A stretch of 64,000 nt of DNA, taken from contig CAZCTM010000002.1 in assembly GCA_964501925.1 (NCBI GenBank), positions 1 through 64,000 of the forward strand, given 5' to 3'. Below, piece by piece: positions 1-8,920 of the stretch. How positions within the stretch are numbered: position 1 is the stretch's first letter; every line of letters starts with the position of its first letter. Made by a program: the position numbers and the translations under genes. The DNA is from CAYLYU01 sp964501925. GTDB taxonomy: Bacteria > Pseudomonadota > Zetaproteobacteria > Mariprofundales > Mariprofundaceae. The notes under the pieces were generated by a model that was not told where the DNA came from, made no database searches, and saw nothing but the letters and a program-made list of their open reading frames with translations.

Positions 1-553
1 TGGGGCTGATCGACAGTCTTCTGGCGATGACCGCCGTGGATTTCCCTTCGGCTGCGAGGAGAAGGACTTCCAGTTCACGCGGTGAGAGAACGGACAGATC
101 CTCATGACTTCTTGCCCTGCCGGAGACGGCCAGTTTCTGGGCGATGCCGGGTTCGACATATGTACCGCCGCTATGAACCTGCCGGATGCCCTTGATCAGC
201 AGTGAGGGGCTGGATCCCTTGGTCAGGTAGCCCGCGGCCCCCAGTTGCAACGCGCGATCAGGGATGAGCTTGTTCTCGTGGAAGCTCAGTACCAGGATAC
301 GGGCATCCGGCGCCTCGGGCAGAATCCGGCGGATCACCTCAAAGCCGCTGATGTCCGGCATGGATATATCCAGGATCAGAACGTCCGGCTTGTGCCTGAA
401 ATAATCCCTGATGGCTGATCTTCCGCAGTTTGATTCCGCGACCACCCTGATGTCGGGATAGTCTTCCACAAGCCGGCGCAGGCCGGCACGCACGATGTCA
501 TGATTGTCGGCAAGTTGCAGGCGGATGGTTCTGGGGAGCCGGGTGCTGCTCAC
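1..553 (-). CDS. NarL/FixJ-type response regulator (C-terminus beyond window)
   Basis: Two-component response regulator: a REC receiver domain (about residues 10-125) followed by the beginning of a LuxR-type helix-turn-helix (from about residue 150, motif LSPRELEVLLLAAEG). The phospho-acceptor aspartate is seen in LILDISMPD and the conserved lysine in YLTKG. The reading frame stays open to the window edge, so the last DNA-binding helices are missing. The likely start is GTG at 553-551, overlapping the TGA of the upstream kinase gene (GTGA arrangement), which implies translational coupling and that the kinase is its partner. The acidic pair near the N-terminus usually reads DDH in this family; here it reads DNH, so one metal-binding acid is replaced by asparagine. 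Confidence 0.9.
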   Translation of the reverse strand, partial: MSSTRLPRTIRLQLADNHDIVRAGLRRLVEDYPDIRVVAESNCGRSAIRDYFRHKPDVLILDISMPDISGFEVIRRILPEAPDARILVLSFHENKLIPDRALQLGAAGYLTKGSSPSLLIKGIRQVHSGGTYVEPGIAQKLAVSGRARSHEDLSVLSPRELEVLLLAAEGKSTAVIARRLSISP

Positions 554-3042
554 GTCCCGCTCTCCCTGAACGGCAACTCGATATCAATCCGGGTGCCCGC
601 TCCGGGTGCGCTCTGCAGCGAGAATGATCCGGACAAGGCATGGGCGCGCTCGCGCATGCTGACAAGCCCGAAGCTGCTCGGTGAGTGCTCCTGCGTGTTC
701 ATACCACAGCCGTTATCTTCCACGGTCATGTGCAACCAGTTTATCTCCCCCTTTCTCATGCGGGAGCACCGGATAAGGACCCGTGAGGCTCCGGCATGTC
801 TGGCGATGTTCGTCAGGCACTCCTGCAGAATCCGGTATGCGGCCAGCGAGACCCCGCTGTCCAGTGTTCGCAGTGATCCATTCAGCCTGAAAACACATTT
901 GATCCCGGATTGAAGTTTCCAGTTTTTCACCAGGTGGCGAAGGGCCTCGTCCGGCCCGATGCTTTCGATCATGGTTGGATGCAGACCGCTGTAGATATTT
1001 CGCGTGCATCGGATGACGTCCGTGCTTGCGTCATCGATGGTCTGAAGAATCCCGGCCAGTTCGGGATCCGGCCGGCATCGCGCCAGCGCCCGGCCGATCT
1101 CTGTCCTGATGACGGTCAGATTCTGACCGAGTTCATCGTGGAGTTCCCGGGCTATGCGATGGCGCTCTCTGTCCCGGGCGAGGATCAGCGCCTGAAGCAA
1201 CCGGCGGTTCTCGGAGGCGAGCCTCTCCATTCTGGCCGAGATCTGTTTCTGCTCGGTTATGTCCTGGATGATGCCGATAATCTGTCCGGGTCGTCCGTCG
1301 GCCAGCCGGCTGAAGCTTGTGGTCCGGCTGGTGAACCAGCGCCATGTGTTGTCTGCGTGACGCAGTCTGAATTCCGTTTCCACGACATCATGATCGCCGG
1401 CGGTTTCATGCCTGCTGAGAAGCTGAAGAAACCGCGTCAGATCAGCGGGATGCATGAAGGCATGCAGAAACCCCTTTTCCGGCTTTTCGATCTCTTCTCT
1501 TCTGTAGCCGAGGACTCTGGCCAGGGATTCATTGGTGTAGATGACACGGTGTTCGACCAGGTCATAGATATAGGGAACACCGGGGATGGAATCAGCAATG
1601 TGCTGCAGGAGTTCGCGCTCTTCTTCCAGTTCTTCCTCGATCCTCTTTCGCTCGCTGATGTCCATAAGAAAGGAGTACCAGAAGATGGTATCATTTTCTT
1701 CGGGGTTTCGCATGGCCACCGAGTTGTTCAGGACGGTGATGATACGCCCGTCCTTGGTGCGTAGCCGGTGTTCAAAATTGATCAGAGGCTCGCCGCGCGC
1801 AAGCCTGTCATGGGCGGGCCTGACATGGTCGGGATCCACATCCACTTGTGGAATGCTCATGGACAGCAGTTCTCGGCGGCTATAGCCAAGCAGTTTCTCT
1901 CCGGCGGGATTGGCATCGATGAAGCGCATCCGGGAATCGAACAGGAAGATGGCGATGGGAGAACCGTTGATCACGAGGCGACATTGCTGCTCGGCCTTTT
2001 TTCTCGCGGTGACATCCATTGCCATGCTGACAATGAAACGGCGCCCGTCGGGCAATTTCCCCATGGGGGTGGAGTAGAAATCCCAGATCCGTCGCTCACC
2101 CTGAGCCGTTCTGATCTGGAACTCACCGTTTCTGGATGCTGCACCCTTCCGGTAAAGGGAGCGGATGATGTTTTCTATCTCGCGTCTGTTTTTCCCATAG
2201 GCCTTCTCAGTCCATTTGCCGATGGTCGGGATCTGCTCCCGTGGGTAGCCGCTCAGATCGGACCACTTCTGGTTTACCATCAGGATTTCACCATCTTCGG
2301 CATGAAGCATGACGGGGATTGGGGCGTCCATGATCACCCGCTTGAGTCGGAGCTCGCTCTCCCGACGTGCCAGTTCTGCAAGCTTGTGTCTGGTGATGTC
2401 TTTGGCAAGGCCGGCGATCCGGTACACCTCGCCTGATTTATTGCGTATGGGAAATGCACGGTCATGAATCCATCGGACGCTGCCGTCAGGATGCATGATC
2501 CGGTATTCCTCATCAAATTCACCCTTCTCCTGTTTCCCGAGCGCCTTGATGATGCGGTCACGGTCATCGGCATGAATGGCCTCGTAACGGCTGACGGGCG
2601 AGTCATAAAGGCTTTCGCAACTGCGTCCCCATATGGTCTCATAGGCGGGACTGACGTAAATGACCCGGCTGCTCCCGTGATCGACCATCCAGAAGACCTC
2701 ATGGATATGCTCCGCAAGCTGACGGAAGCGTTCCTCGCTTGCCTTTACTTGTTCCGCTTCATGAGCCCTCTGGTCCAGCAGTCGCTGGGCGATAAGGCCA
2801 AGGCCGAGAAACAGCAGGACGATTACCAGCCGCATCCAGATCTCATTGGTGTCGGCAGGGAAGAGCCAGTGGCTAAATGTACCCTGCTGAAACACGTAGG
2901 CGTGGATAAAGGTTTCGGACAGCCAGTAGACAATGGTCAGGATGATGCTCAGGAGGATCATGGGCTTTTTTCCCGGAACCTGGCGGCTGAATCCGGTTAT
3001 CCGGTGGGTCTTACCTGAATCTGTGGACATGCGAAACAACAA
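550..3042 (-). CDS. Multi-PAS membrane histidine kinase (HisKA_3, NarX/DegS-like)
   Basis: Sensor kinase of 830 residues. Two hydrophobic segments near the N-terminus (about residues 28-48 and 68-85) are followed by four PAS/PAC domains (about 105-605; PAC-type endings such as DITRHKLAE, DVTARKKAE, DISERKRIE and DITEQKQIS). A HisKA_3 dimerisation domain follows, with the phospho-histidine in ARELHDELGQ, then a HATPase domain with VEDNGCGM and a glycine-rich end FGLVSMRERA. HisKA_3 kinases normally pair with NarL-type regulators, and such a regulator overlaps its stop codon. Met5 (3030) is an alternative start. The signal sensed cannot be read from sequence; several PAS domains suggest redox, ligand or protein input. 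Confidence 0.92.
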   Translation of the reverse strand: MLFRMSTDSGKTHRITGFSRQVPGKKPMILLSIILTIVYWLSETFIHAYVFQQGTFSHWLFPADTNEIWMRLVIVLLFLGLGLIAQRLLDQRAHEAEQVKASEERFRQLAEHIHEVFWMVDHGSSRVIYVSPAYETIWGRSCESLYDSPVSRYEAIHADDRDRIIKALGKQEKGEFDEEYRIMHPDGSVRWIHDRAFPIRNKSGEVYRIAGLAKDITRHKLAELARRESELRLKRVIMDAPIPVMLHAEDGEILMVNQKWSDLSGYPREQIPTIGKWTEKAYGKNRREIENIIRSLYRKGAASRNGEFQIRTAQGERRIWDFYSTPMGKLPDGRRFIVSMAMDVTARKKAEQQCRLVINGSPIAIFLFDSRMRFIDANPAGEKLLGYSRRELLSMSIPQVDVDPDHVRPAHDRLARGEPLINFEHRLRTKDGRIITVLNNSVAMRNPEENDTIFWYSFLMDISERKRIEEELEEERELLQHIADSIPGVPYIYDLVEHRVIYTNESLARVLGYRREEIEKPEKGFLHAFMHPADLTRFLQLLSRHETAGDHDVVETEFRLRHADNTWRWFTSRTTSFSRLADGRPGQIIGIIQDITEQKQISARMERLASENRRLLQALILARDRERHRIARELHDELGQNLTVIRTEIGRALARCRPDPELAGILQTIDDASTDVIRCTRNIYSGLHPTMIESIGPDEALRHLVKNWKLQSGIKCVFRLNGSLRTLDSGVSLAAYRILQECLTNIARHAGASRVLIRCSRMRKGEINWLHMTVEDNGCGMNTQEHSPSSFGLVSMRERAHALSGSFSLQSAPGAGTRIDIELPFRESGT

Positions 3043-3089
3043 GCTCTATCGGAGAATATTGAAAACCCTCCGGCCGGGCAACATGTAAT

Positions 3090-5321
3090 TCAGTCAGACA
3101 GCCTTTCCAGCAGTTCGTCAACAGATGTCCCGTCTTGCGGATAGATTGTCTTTTTGAAGGTGACCGCCAGATCTGCTTCGGCAAGGCGTTTTCTGAATCT
3201 CGTGACGGTCCGGTCAACCTCTTCCTCGTCCCTGATCGCGAACATGACAAGGCAGAAGGTAAAGGTTTCCTTGCCCTGAATAATTATCTCGTGCTTTCGG
3301 GAGGCCTTCCTGAGGATTCCGGCGAGGCGGATGCAATCTGCAGAGGATGCACCGGGATTCATCGCCATCTCCAGGAAACAGAATCCGAGTCCGTGGCGCT
3401 TGTGAAACGAGATGATGCTATCCAGATAGTTAAGTGCATGGCGCCAGGTGAAGAGGTGTGTGACCGGATCGATCATGTCGTGAAGATGCAAATCAGGTTG
3501 CCGGGGCTTCGCCTTTCGCGGCAGGATAAAGGTAAATTTACTGCCCTTTCCCGGCCTGCTGTCCGCCCAGATGCGGCCACCATGCAGTTCGATAATCCTG
3601 TGGGACAGGTTCAGGCCGAGCCCGGTTCCTTCAAACCTCTTGCTCAGGGGCAGGTCAAGCTGCTGGAAAGGTCTGAACAGCCTCTTCATATCCTCCCGGG
3701 AGATGCCTATGCCGGTGTCGGATACGGAAATTTCAATCGCGTCGGTCGTTCCCGGGGTGCTCCCGGCCTTTCCGTTTGCTGCTGGTCCGGCATCCCTTGC
3801 ACGTCGGGCGGAAATACACACGCTTCCACCTTCCGGCGTAAACTTCATGGCATTGGAGATCAGGTTATACAGCACCTGCCTGATCCTGCGTTCATCGGCG
3901 GTTATGCAGCCAATATCCTTCTCAATATCTGTCGCAAGCCTGATTTTGCGTTTCAGCGCCTCCTCCCTGGCGAAGAAAACGATGCCCTGAAGAAATGTCT
4001 CGACATTAAACTCGTTCAGGTCAATCTCCATTCTCCCGGCCTCGATCTTGGAAAGATCGAGGATGTCGTTGATCAAGGCGAGCAGGTGTCTGGCGCTGGC
4101 AAGAATGTCATGGATGTAATTCTTTTGCTGTGTGCTTAGTGAGCCGGCCAGGCCTTCATGCATCATCTCCGAGAAGCCGATGATGGAATTAAGTGGCGTT
4201 CTCAGTTCATGCGACATGTTGGCAAGAAAGGCTGATTTGGCATGGCTGGCCGCTTCGGCCTTGTCCCTGGCGGCAGCCAGCTCTCGGGTTCGTTTCTGAA
4301 CCATCGCTTCAAGCTGGTCGCGGTGCCGGCGCAATTCATCTTCAGCCTGGTGATGTTCGATGGCGATGCCGGCGATATGGGCCGCTGTGGCAATCAGGTC
4401 CAGCTCCTTGGGGGTGGGAGAAGCCGGTTTGTCGGAATAGAGGGCAAATGTTCCCAGCACCTTGTCGTGTGAACTGTGAATAGGCATGGACCAGCAGGCT
4501 CTTAGTCCGTGTTTGCATGCCAGCTCCCTGTAGTTCGCCCACAACGGGTCGCTTGCGATGTCCTTCACGATCACGGTCTCGTCTCTGTAGGCGGCGGTGC
4601 CGCATGAGCCCACCCTCGGGCCAATAGCCACCCCGTTGAGGGCCTTGTTATAGGATTCCGGAAGGTTGGGGGCAGACCCTGTGTGCAGGTGTTTGCCGGC
4701 ATCATCCAGGAGAAGAACAGAACTGCGCATTCCCGGAAACTGCGATTCGATCATCAGATTCAGCGCCTTCAACACATCGGACAGGGAGTGCCCGGATGAC
4801 AACATTTCCAGCACACGATTTTCTTCCCGTAGAAGCTGTTCGGCCCGTTTGCGCTCGGTGATGTCACGGGCAATGATGATTGCAGCCTTGCCGTCCTGGT
4901 AGTGAATGGGCATGGCGGTAAGTTCGGCAACAAAGGACGTGCCATCCAGGCGCAGAAGCCGGGCTTCGATAAGGGAAGAGGGATGACCGGCCGTGATCCT
5001 GCGGCAAAGGTGGGTCTTGATATGACGATGCTGATCCGGGGAAGCAAAACGCAGGACGGACTCACCGATAATTTCTTTCAGTGATATCGCCCCGAACAGT
5101 TGCATGCCGGCGCTGTTCATGAACACCCATTTTCCTGATTGCTGCACAGCCAATGGCTCGGGGGAGTGCTCGACAAGGTCACGATATTTTGTCTCGCTTA
5201 TCTCAGGCAGGCCATGCAATGTTTCGTTCCCGGACCCATCCCGGTCCGGTGTGGGCGTTCCGTCATGCGACGGATCATGTCCGCTGATCCTCTGCGATCT
5301 TGCCTTTCCGGCATCAGACAT
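3090..5321 (-). CDS. PAS-GAF histidine kinase with a degenerate C-terminal GGDEF-like domain
   Basis: A 743-residue kinase without a transmembrane segment, so probably cytoplasmic. Domain order is PAS (about 45-160), GAF (about 165-325), coiled coil, HisKA (phospho-histidine in NMSHELRTPLNS, near residue 370) and HATPase (EISVSDTGIGIS, GTGLGLNL). A roughly 130-residue tail follows that resembles a diguanylate cyclase fold: it opens with DPVTHLFTWRHAL, like the DxLTxLxNR start of GGDEF domains, but has QGKETF where GGDEF should be. It should therefore be catalytically dead and may act in regulation or binding. No receiver domain is fused. It lies in a same-strand run with an HD-GYP regulator upstream and another kinase-regulator pair downstream. 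Confidence 0.88.
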   Translation of the reverse strand: MSDAGKARSQRISGHDPSHDGTPTPDRDGSGNETLHGLPEISETKYRDLVEHSPEPLAVQQSGKWVFMNSAGMQLFGAISLKEIIGESVLRFASPDQHRHIKTHLCRRITAGHPSSLIEARLLRLDGTSFVAELTAMPIHYQDGKAAIIIARDITERKRAEQLLREENRVLEMLSSGHSLSDVLKALNLMIESQFPGMRSSVLLLDDAGKHLHTGSAPNLPESYNKALNGVAIGPRVGSCGTAAYRDETVIVKDIASDPLWANYRELACKHGLRACWSMPIHSSHDKVLGTFALYSDKPASPTPKELDLIATAAHIAGIAIEHHQAEDELRRHRDQLEAMVQKRTRELAAARDKAEAASHAKSAFLANMSHELRTPLNSIIGFSEMMHEGLAGSLSTQQKNYIHDILASARHLLALINDILDLSKIEAGRMEIDLNEFNVETFLQGIVFFAREEALKRKIRLATDIEKDIGCITADERRIRQVLYNLISNAMKFTPEGGSVCISARRARDAGPAANGKAGSTPGTTDAIEISVSDTGIGISREDMKRLFRPFQQLDLPLSKRFEGTGLGLNLSHRIIELHGGRIWADSRPGKGSKFTFILPRKAKPRQPDLHLHDMIDPVTHLFTWRHALNYLDSIISFHKRHGLGFCFLEMAMNPGASSADCIRLAGILRKASRKHEIIIQGKETFTFCLVMFAIRDEEEVDRTVTRFRKRLAEADLAVTFKKTIYPQDGTSVDELLERLSD

Positions 5322-5407
5322 ACACTAACCTCGCTGCGCCATGAACACATTGCGCCGGACTGGTCGTAATTGCAAGTGGGCAGGAGGTATATCAGGTGTT
5401 CAGGGTG

Positions 5408-6814
5408 TCAGGTGACGTAAGCCGATACCGAGCGATCGTTTTCCTGGAAGAGTTGCAGGCAGGTGTTGACGGCGTCCTTGTCGTAAAGGGTTCCCTTGTG
5501 GTCCGTAATCTCCTTCAGGGCCTTTTTTGTACCTTTTGAGGGTCGGTATGGACGATGGGTTGACATGGCCTCCACCACATCGGCCACAGCCACGATCCTG
5601 GCCTCAAGCAGGATTTCGTTGTCTTTCAGGCCTTGGGGGTAACCGGAGCCATCCATTCGTTCATGGTGCTGATGGGCGATCTCGGCAACCATCCAGGGAA
5701 ACTCAATGGCCTTAAGGATATCGTAACCGACGGTCGTGTGGGTTTTGACCAGCGAATATTCGATTGTGGTCAGCTGGGAGGGCTTGGAAAGGATCTCGGC
5801 CGGCACATGGATCTTGCCGATGTCATGAATGGTCGCACCCATTCGGATGCACTTGAGGCGGGATTCGTTCAGCCCCAGTTTTTCTCCAATGGCACAAGCG
5901 AGATTGGCGACCCGTCGCTGATGACCGGCCGTATACGGATCCCTGGACTCAAGGGTGGAGGCGATCGCCTGAATCGTCCCTTCCAGGGCCCGTTCCAGCC
6001 GCTCCTTGCTGCGTTTCATCTCCTTTTCGGCCTGCTTCTTGCTGCTGATATCCCGGATATAGCTGGCGAAAATGGGAGGGCCGTCGATGGGCACCCTGAC
6101 AAGGGAGATCTCGATGGGAAAGGTGGAGTGATCCGCCCGCATGGCCATGGTTTCGGTTCGGTGGCCAATCATGACGGACCGGTTGGTCCTCAGATAGTTC
6201 TTGAGACCCTGTCGATGCCTTTCCCGCAGCCGGGGGGGGATGATCAGCTCCGCCATCTCCCTGCCGATGATTTCGGATCTTTTGTAACCAAACGCCTTTT
6301 CCGCCGCCGCGTTGAATTCAATCACCTTCCCCTCATGGTCGATGGTAATGATGCTGTCCAGGGCAGACTCGAAGATGGCGGAATTGATCAGCTCGATGTT
6401 ACGAAGTGACTGCAAGGCCGCCCTGTTCTCGGCCTGGAGGCGGATCATGTTGAAACACCGGTCCAGGGACTTCATCAGCACGTCGTCGGGCACCGGTTTC
6501 ATCAGGTAATCGTAGGCGCCGCAATGCAGGGCGCGAATGGCCGTGTCCAGCGAGGCGTGGGCCGTGATCAGGATACAGTACAGATCCGGCTGGATGGTCT
6601 TCAGGGTTGAAATCAGATCAAGACCGTTTTTGCCATGCAGCCGGATATCCAGGAGGACAACCTGGGCCTCAAGGGACTTGAGAAGATGAATGGCATCCTG
6701 ATCGTCGTATGCGGCCTGCGCCGCATAACCCTTCTCCACCAGAAGTTCAGCGAGAGAGTCGGCGAAATCCCGGTCGTCATCAACAATCAGTACACGCCGG
6801 TCTCTTATCTTCAT
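5408..6814 (-). CDS. REC-PAS-HD-GYP response regulator, predicted cyclic-di-GMP phosphodiesterase
   Basis: A 468-residue regulator. The N-terminal receiver domain has its acidic pair in IVDDDRDF and phospho-acceptor Asp56 in VVLLDIRLHG. A PAS domain follows (about 140-255), then a full HD-GYP domain (about 265-460) with the metal-binding HDIGKIHVP, the later histidines in AHQHHERMDGSGYP, and the GYP residues intact. HD-GYP domains with these motifs hydrolyse cyclic-di-GMP. Unlike RpfG, which is REC-HD-GYP, a PAS domain is inserted between input and output. Its start codon overlaps the stop of the membrane histidine kinase upstream by four bases (ATGA), so the two are almost certainly a cognate pair. 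An RpfF-type synthase lies two genes upstream, which makes an RpfG-like role plausible but unproven. Confidence 0.92.
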   Translation of the reverse strand: MKIRDRRVLIVDDDRDFADSLAELLVEKGYAAQAAYDDQDAIHLLKSLEAQVVLLDIRLHGKNGLDLISTLKTIQPDLYCILITAHASLDTAIRALHCGAYDYLMKPVPDDVLMKSLDRCFNMIRLQAENRAALQSLRNIELINSAIFESALDSIITIDHEGKVIEFNAAAEKAFGYKRSEIIGREMAELIIPPRLRERHRQGLKNYLRTNRSVMIGHRTETMAMRADHSTFPIEISLVRVPIDGPPIFASYIRDISSKKQAEKEMKRSKERLERALEGTIQAIASTLESRDPYTAGHQRRVANLACAIGEKLGLNESRLKCIRMGATIHDIGKIHVPAEILSKPSQLTTIEYSLVKTHTTVGYDILKAIEFPWMVAEIAHQHHERMDGSGYPQGLKDNEILLEARIVAVADVVEAMSTHRPYRPSKGTKKALKEITDHKGTLYDKDAVNTCLQLFQENDRSVSAYVT

Positions 6815-8571
6815 TTTCGCCTGCTTTTACCGTGATGTTCTGTCGTCAGCGGTAGCCACAGGGTGACCTTTGTGCCATCTCCCGGTCTGCTTTCGATATC
6901 CACGCCACCGTCATGCTGTTCCATGATCTGTTTGACCAGGCAAAGGCCAAGGCCGATGCCATAGGTCTTGGTGCTGAAAAGGGGCTCAAAGATCCTGGAA
7001 AGGGTCTCTGGAGAAATTCCCGGGCCATTATCCGTGATGGAAATCAGCAGACGATTTCCCGACTGGAGGGATTCCACGCTCAGGCCTGGAGGCCGGACGG
7101 TTACACTCTTCGGTTGTGCTCTCAGCAGCGGTTTGACCTTTTGAGATATACCGTTCTGTCGGGATTCCTCGGAGAGCAATGCCTGGCAGGCATTATCGAT
7201 GACATTGATGATGGCCTGTCGGACCCTTTCCTGGTCAAGTTCAAGGTTCACACCGGAATGCAGGCTGGTATGCAGCTGAATACCTTCCGGTATGGGGTGT
7301 TCCCTTAGAAGTTGGTTGAGCCATGCATCGGCATCGGTTGCCTTGCGCTCCAGGGGTTGAGTGCGGGAATAATCCAGAAGCTCCCTGATGATGTTGTCGC
7401 AGCGGTTAATGTTTCGATCCATGCGCTCAAGGATGTTGTCCACATTCAGGCCGCTACCGCGAATTTTTGATGCCAGCGTGTCAAGCGAGTTCCGGATTGT
7501 TCCCAAGGGGTTGCGCAGTTCATGGCTGACCGTCCCCGTAAGCTGCCCAAGGGTCGCCAGCTTGGTCTTGCGAATCAGTTCCTCCTGGGTTGCCTCCAGT
7601 TCCTGCGTGCGTTCCCGAACCAGGTCCTCAAGATGATCCTGGTAGCGTTTCAGTTCCTTTGTCTGCAATTCAAGTTTTCTTGAATGATCCCTGACACTCG
7701 CGTGAAGCCTGGCGTTTTCCAGGGCGAAACCGACCTGCTCGATCATGATGGAAAGCATGGTCAGGTCTTCTTCCGTGAATGGCTTGTCTCCCTGCGTGCG
7801 GGCGATGCTCAATACGCCGATGATTTCACTTCCGCACAGGAGAGGCATGATCATCAAGGAGACATCCCCGGCCTTTGGCGTGATCCGTTTTGATTCTTTC
7901 GCACTGGCTTGGAAATCGTGTGTCAGAAGGGGCTTCCGACTTTTGGTGACTTCATGCACGAGGGGATCATCCATACCAAGGTAGGAACCCGCCCTGATTC
8001 CCGGGTAGGGTCCGCGACTTTCAATGGCGCGGAACATTTGTTTTTCCGCCTCAAGCAGGAAAACCGCACCGGCTCCTGCATCAAAGGTGGTCATGGCCTT
8101 CTCCAGCAGGGTTGTCAGCAGCCCATCCATGTCCAGGCTCTTGCTGGCGATTTCGACGAGTTCCCTGAGCGCAAACAGTTCGAACACACGGTGCCTCAGC
8201 TCCTCGGTCGTGCCGGTAAATTTCTGCATCATGTGATTGAACGAATCCGAGATGTCTTTCAGCTCGGAGACCTCTTCCTCGATTTCGACCACCGGGATAT
8301 CGCCTGCCTCCGCTTTTTTCACCTGGCTGGAAAGCATGAGAAACTTGCCAAAGATCCGCCCGATGATGACCAGGGCGGCCATGTTGATGACGAGCGCGAA
8401 AAAGAGGATGTAAATGTATTCCGGATGACCGGTAAAGGCCCTGCTTTCGAGAACGAGGTAGGTGATGGCAAGAGGCGAAAGGATCACCAGACCTGCGATG
8501 ATGCGCAGGGTATAATGCAGGCTCTTTCCACCCAGGCTCATGTTTTCATGCCAGCTACTGTTCATTCCCAT
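6811..8571 (-). CDS. Membrane GAF histidine kinase
   Basis: Sensor kinase of 586 residues. Two N-terminal membrane helices (about residues 18-38 and 52-75) are joined by a very short periplasmic loop. A HAMP-like linker follows, then a GAF domain (about 140-290), a coiled coil, a HisKA domain with the phospho-histidine in GTVSHELRNPLG, and a HATPase domain with ITDNGPGIS and YGIGLGLCLV. With so little periplasmic sequence it probably senses from the membrane or through GAF. Alternative starts are Met3 and Met11. It heads a two-gene unit with the HD-GYP regulator (four-base overlap) and has a recognisable sigma70-type promoter upstream. The membrane-embedded input is compatible with a hydrophobic signal such as a DSF fatty acid, but this is inference. 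Confidence 0.9.
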   Translation of the reverse strand: MGMNSSWHENMSLGGKSLHYTLRIIAGLVILSPLAITYLVLESRAFTGHPEYIYILFFALVINMAALVIIGRIFGKFLMLSSQVKKAEAGDIPVVEIEEEVSELKDISDSFNHMMQKFTGTTEELRHRVFELFALRELVEIASKSLDMDGLLTTLLEKAMTTFDAGAGAVFLLEAEKQMFRAIESRGPYPGIRAGSYLGMDDPLVHEVTKSRKPLLTHDFQASAKESKRITPKAGDVSLMIMPLLCGSEIIGVLSIARTQGDKPFTEEDLTMLSIMIEQVGFALENARLHASVRDHSRKLELQTKELKRYQDHLEDLVRERTQELEATQEELIRKTKLATLGQLTGTVSHELRNPLGTIRNSLDTLASKIRGSGLNVDNILERMDRNINRCDNIIRELLDYSRTQPLERKATDADAWLNQLLREHPIPEGIQLHTSLHSGVNLELDQERVRQAIINVIDNACQALLSEESRQNGISQKVKPLLRAQPKSVTVRPPGLSVESLQSGNRLLISITDNGPGISPETLSRIFEPLFSTKTYGIGLGLCLVKQIMEQHDGGVDIESRPGDGTKVTLWLPLTTEHHGKSRRK

Positions 8572-8633
8572 CCCGTGTCAGCAACGAAGAGGCGATTGCT
8601 TTTGGTTTACTGAACTGATGCCCCTAGGGTTAC

Positions 8634-8662
8634 AACATAGATTGTTATTTTAATTAGGTCAA
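8634..8662 (-). promoter_or_regulatory. Sigma70-type promoter for the kinase/HD-GYP pair
   Basis: Reading the minus strand, TTGACC (8662-8657), a 17-base spacer and TATGTT (8639-8634) lie in an AT-rich stretch about 65 bases upstream of the kinase start. Spacing is optimal and the match is 5/6 for the -35 and 4/6 for the -10. Confidence 0.6.
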
Positions 8663-8688
8663 TAAAATTCACATGTTCTGTGCGTTTC

Positions 8689-8705
8689 TTACACCAGTAG
8701 TGTAA
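8689..8705. promoter_or_regulatory. Inverted repeat TTACAC-N5-GTGTAA, possible operator
   Basis: A perfect six-base inverted repeat with a five-base centre lies just upstream of the -35 element of the minus-strand promoter. Its size and position fit a binding site for a dimeric activator. I do not recognise the cognate regulator. Confidence 0.45.
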
Positions 8706-8920
8706 TTACGTGATTTAATGGGGATGCGACAGGCGCCTGCAAGCAGGCAACCTCCCTCCATGCGGTCGTGATAATGATGTTCTCATCCCGATCCCTGAAG
8801 CGGGGGCAATGCCTGTCCGGTGAGATGTGTCCGGCAGACAATATCCAAAGCCTGTGCAGGATCTACATGTTGATCTCCCGGGCGGTCTTCCTGGATCGAA
8901 CGCTGATATTTTGGCGGAAC

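Larger units (their letters stand above)
8572..8920. other. Intergenic region between rpfF and the kinase gene
   Basis: About 350 bases without a convincing gene. The left part holds the promoter and inverted repeat listed separately. A tight GCCTGC-AA-GCAGGC inverted repeat is at 8735-8748. The rest is the 3' flank of rpfF; no clear terminator with a U-tract was found, so read-through from rpfF into the kinase operon is possible. Confidence 0.6.

Noticed and set aside
910..2436. Two long plus-strand frames opposite the multi-PAS kinase
   Set aside because: The minus strand encodes a continuous kinase with correct domain order; the plus-strand products show no domain.
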